NCBI GenBank assembly: GCA_002428995.1
Contig: DIYJ01000012.1
Coordinates: forward strand, 24,255 to 88,254
Direction of reading: 5' to 3'
DNA: 64,000 nt
Source: Flavobacteriales bacterium UBA6057
Lineage (GTDB): Bacteria; Bacteroidota; Bacteroidia; Flavobacteriales_G; Salibacteraceae
Part shown: one piece after another, positions 61,688-64,000 of the stretch
Position numbering within the stretch: position 1 is the first letter of the stretch
Layout of the letters: every line of letters starts with the position of its first letter
Position numbers and translations under genes: made by a program
The notes under the pieces: generated by a model
What the model was told of the DNA's origin: nothing
What the model saw: the letters and a program-made list of their open reading frames with translations, nothing else
Databases searched by the model: none

Positions 61688-63448
61688 ATGATGTGCCTGC
61701 ACTTTAAAAATGCAATGGAGTTAGTAGATTTTAAAAAACATATAGAATCTCCGATCAATAGTGTCTTTAAGGGCCTAGGAGAAGAATTAAAGCATGTTGC
61801 AAAAAACAGAATGCTGGAATATCAGCTTAATGAATACAAGCGTAATTATTTCACAAAGACTTTATTGCACCGATCAGAGCCGATCAAATTGACCGATTTT
61901 TATTTGCCACTGCATATCGCCAAGTTCAAGGATAGGCGGATCACGTTCACATCAGACTCAAAGAGAATTTCGACTGAAAATGTCTCCTCACTTTTCGATA
62001 AAAGCAATTACATAACCATAATTGGTAGTGCTGGAAGCGGTAAGAGTACGATAGTTAAGTATTTGTTTCTAGACAGCGTATCTAGGAACTTCAAAATTCC
62101 TATCAAAGTAGAGTTGAGATATTTAAACGAGTACGATGGCTCAATAACCGATTATATTTTTGATAAAATATTCCTGTTTCACAAATTGGGTTTTTCTGTA
62201 AAGGTTATAGATAGACTGTTGAATCAGGGTTCGTTTATTTTCTTTTTTGATGGATATGACGAAATAAATTCAAGCAAAAAAGAACAGTCAACGCACGATA
62301 TAGATCAATTTGTGAATAGGTATTCTTCTAACTATTATCTAATTACATCTCGACCTTATACCAATATTGATACTCTGCCTCTATTTTCGAACTATGTGGT
62401 ATGTGATTTGCTTTTTACTGAGATTCCAGCATTTGTAAAGAAGCAGATTCCGGAATCAGAGACGGAACTTGCAGAGAAGATGATTAAGGCCATTGCTCAG
62501 ATCGAAAGTCATTCTTACAAGAGCTTTCTTAGTAATCCGCTACTTCTATCAATGTTTATTCTGACCTATCAGTCATACTCAGAGATACCTCAGAAACGAA
62601 GCGATTTTTATAAACAAGTATTTGATACTCTCTATTCAGTTCACGATAGTGTCTCAAAGCTTTCTTTTGTCCGGGAGAAACAATCAGGATTAACCAAAGA
62701 AGGCTTCGAGGATCTATTAAAGCTCTTTTCATTTATCTCATATTTTGAAGAAAAGTTCCTTTATCAACCTGATTATCTCGAGAGAAAGCTGACGTACATA
62801 AAAGAGAAAAAGAAGAGCTTTTCATTTGAAAACCAAAAGGTCATTGAGGACTTGCAGGTTGCCATTGGTATTTTGAACAAAGATGGTTTGGCCTATACGT
62901 TTCCTCATCGCTCTCTTCAGGAGTTCTTTGCAGCTAATTACATCAGCGGTTTGAGTGAGTCTAACAAACGGGCGGTCTATGATAAGATTGGTACAGCGAT
63001 TAAATCAGGTTGGCTTTACTTGATAGACAATTATCATTTTTTGAGTCTGCTAGCTGAACAAGACTATAAATCTATAGTTTCTATTCTGGCAATTCCATTA
63101 CTTGAAAAGGAGTTTAGCCGAGCTGCTGGAGTGGTTACGAACGAATATGGCAAGATGCATGACATATTGGCCAAGGTGTACCTTATTTCGACATACTTGC
63201 TCCAGCCTGCCTTGCGTTTGGAGGCTATTCACCATGATTTTTGTATTAATTATTCTCTCAGAATGGTATCACTTACATCAGATAAATATTTAACACTAGA
63301 TCAGATGAAGGATTACGACATACGCCCATCTAAGGTAATGGCGGATTTTGAGTTGCTGGAGAAAAAAGGTGATATGTGGATACAAGGAATTAAAGGAAAT
63401 ATTGAGGAACAGGAAAGGAGCGATTCGGATATAATTGGCTTGATCTAG
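61688..63448 (+). CDS. NACHT-domain STAND ATPase (bacterial NLR-like defence protein)
   Basis: 586 aa. After a 110-residue helical N-terminus comes a NACHT ATPase: Walker A GSAGSGKST (about 115-123), a NACHT-type Walker B FFFDGYDEI (about 187-195), sensor ITSRPYTNI, and the LSNPLLLSMF helix. The winged-helix end has FPHRSLQEFFAANYI (about 408-422). About 150 more residues of helical sequence form a short C-terminal sensor region instead of long repeats. Bacterial NACHT proteins of this plan defend against phages. The gene is AT-rich, stands alone and is flanked by REP repeats and a transposase, which fits mobility. No toxic effector domain is evident at either end. Confidence 0.85.
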   Translation: MMCLHFKNAMELVDFKKHIESPINSVFKGLGEELKHVAKNRMLEYQLNEYKRNYFTKTLLHRSEPIKLTDFYLPLHIAKFKDRRITFTSDSKRISTENVSSLFDKSNYITIIGSAGSGKSTIVKYLFLDSVSRNFKIPIKVELRYLNEYDGSITDYIFDKIFLFHKLGFSVKVIDRLLNQGSFIFFFDGYDEINSSKKEQSTHDIDQFVNRYSSNYYLITSRPYTNIDTLPLFSNYVVCDLLFTEIPAFVKKQIPESETELAEKMIKAIAQIESHSYKSFLSNPLLLSMFILTYQSYSEIPQKRSDFYKQVFDTLYSVHDSVSKLSFVREKQSGLTKEGFEDLLKLFSFISYFEEKFLYQPDYLERKLTYIKEKKKSFSFENQKVIEDLQVAIGILNKDGLAYTFPHRSLQEFFAANYISGLSESNKRAVYDKIGTAIKSGWLYLIDNYHFLSLLAEQDYKSIVSILAIPLLEKEFSRAAGVVTNEYGKMHDILAKVYLISTYLLQPALRLEAIHHDFCINYSLRMVSLTSDKYLTLDQMKDYDIRPSKVMADFELLEKKGDMWIQGIKGNIEEQERSDSDIIGLI

Positions 63449-63461
63449 CTCAATACCTCCG

Positions 63462-63482
63462 CTCCCGCGCGACTCCTGTCGC
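63462..63482. repeat. REP-like palindrome, copy 1
   Basis: CTCCCGCGCGACTCCTGTCGC contains GCGAC/GTCGC arms around TCCT. The same sequence recurs at 63603, and both are upstream of the RAYT transposase gene. Confidence 0.6.
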
Positions 63483-63602
63483 CCCGTACTATCCACATGG
63501 TGCATTTTGGACTGCATCTGGTCAAAGCAAGAATGTCTTCGGTGCAGTTGCTTGGAAAGCATGGTTTGGCCGACCGATAAATGATGATAGTGGCCCCCCC
63601 CG

Positions 63603-63624
63603 TTCCCGCGCGACTCCTGTCGCG
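63603..63624. repeat. REP-like palindrome, copy 2
   Basis: Second copy of the CCCGCGCGACTCCTGTCGC palindrome (arms CGCGAC/GTCGCG). The rest of the 341-bp gap between NACHT and RAYT shows nothing else recognisable. Confidence 0.6.
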
Positions 63625-63789
63625 TGGTTTTTCATCATTTTGGTCGAGCTTCCATTGGACGAATCAAACTAAACAGGTCGAGAGACCACTCCCTGCGGTC
63701 GTGAGCTGAAGGTTCCTATCGCTTGGTAATGCAGTCAATCTAAGCCTCCCCCTTGATAAGCATCAAACCACAGGCGTTATGTTTGCCTC

Positions 63790-64000
63790 ATGTCCCGCAA
63801 TTACAAATTCCATCATCCTGATGCCACATACTTTGTCAGCTTTGCAGTAGTTGAATGGGTTGATGTCTTCACGAGAAACGAGTACAAGGACATCCTTATT
63901 GAGAGCTTAGAGTTCTGTCAAGCCAAAAAGGGCATGGAAATCTTTGCCTGGTGCATTATGACCAATCATGTGCATCTTATATTCCGGGTTGAAGGCGATG
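63790..64000 (+). CDS. REP-associated tyrosine transposase (RAYT, Y1/IS200-like), partial
   Basis: The first 70 codons of a Y1 transposase, cut by the window end. It starts MSRNYKFHHPDATYFVSFAV and includes WCIMTNHVHLIFRV, where the HVH (HUH) motif would bind the metal; the catalytic Tyr should lie beyond the edge. RAYTs mobilise or process REP palindromes, and two REP-like palindromes lie just upstream. The full length and intactness cannot be judged. Confidence 0.85.
   Translation, partial: MSRNYKFHHPDATYFVSFAVVEWVDVFTRNEYKDILIESLEFCQAKKGMEIFAWCIMTNHVHLIFRVEGD

Overview
The window reads as a chromosomal segment of a Bacteroidota (Flavobacteriia-like) bacterium. The grounds are two gliding-motility-associated C-terminal (CHU_C) proteins, at least four proteins with type IX secretion (T9SS) type A sorting tails, His_kinase/LytTR signalling, a DUF3160 lipoprotein and few obvious Shine-Dalgarno sites. 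No rRNA, tRNA, CRISPR array or replication origin was seen. Family or genus cannot be fixed from the sequence alone.

Layout. 0-8.5 kb: a CHU_C adhesin-like protein, a contractile-injection tail sheath, and an overlapping run of CapA, YARHG-DUF3160 and a small lipoprotein-like gene. 8.5-15.2 kb: an AT-richer three-gene cassette on the minus strand (SLATT-like two-TM protein, receiver/HExxH metallopeptidase fusion, 1590-residue STAS/GHKL/PRTase-like protein), proposed here as an undescribed signalling or conflict system. 15.5-16.6 kb: two tandem small secreted proteins separated by strong hairpin terminators, then a four-hairpin RNA candidate. 16.7-21 kb: a membrane protein, a LytS/LytR pair, a T9SS cargo and an XRE regulator. 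21.3-23.6 kb: an AT-rich restriction-nuclease/STAND ATPase defence gene. 23.8-29.8 kb: an SGNH-hydrolase T9SS protein, two paralogous double-glycine-leader peptides, an unknown protein, a six-repeat beta-propeller lectin-like protein and a CIA30 protein. 30-35.4 kb: a CPA2 antiporter and a two-gene isonitrile pathway made of two unusual fusions, TetR-isonitrile synthase and Fe/2OG oxygenase-UbiA prenyltransferase. 35.5-43 kb: a dispersed repeat, a second CHU_C protein, a T9SS protein, and two contractile tail-tube proteins 37 kb from the sheath. 43-57 kb: a membrane hydrolase, a 2151-residue FG-GAP/T9SS protein, an exported unknown, a NarL-type regulator, an SRAP protein lacking its catalytic Cys, an NmrA-like protein, a Crp/Fnr regulator and a trypsin-like lipoprotein. 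57-64 kb: a histidine phosphatase, palindromic repeats, a GNAT, an amine oxidase, a NACHT defence ATPase and, at the edge, a REP-associated (RAYT) transposase.

The accessory content falls in three AT-richer islands (8.5-15.2, 21.3-23.6 and 61.7-63.5 kb), all with defence-type architectures, set among higher-GC housekeeping and surface-protein genes. Short dispersed repeats of several families fill most of the longer intergenic spaces. The candidates most worth following up are the three-gene cassette, the isonitrile-prenyl fusion pair and the double-glycine peptides.
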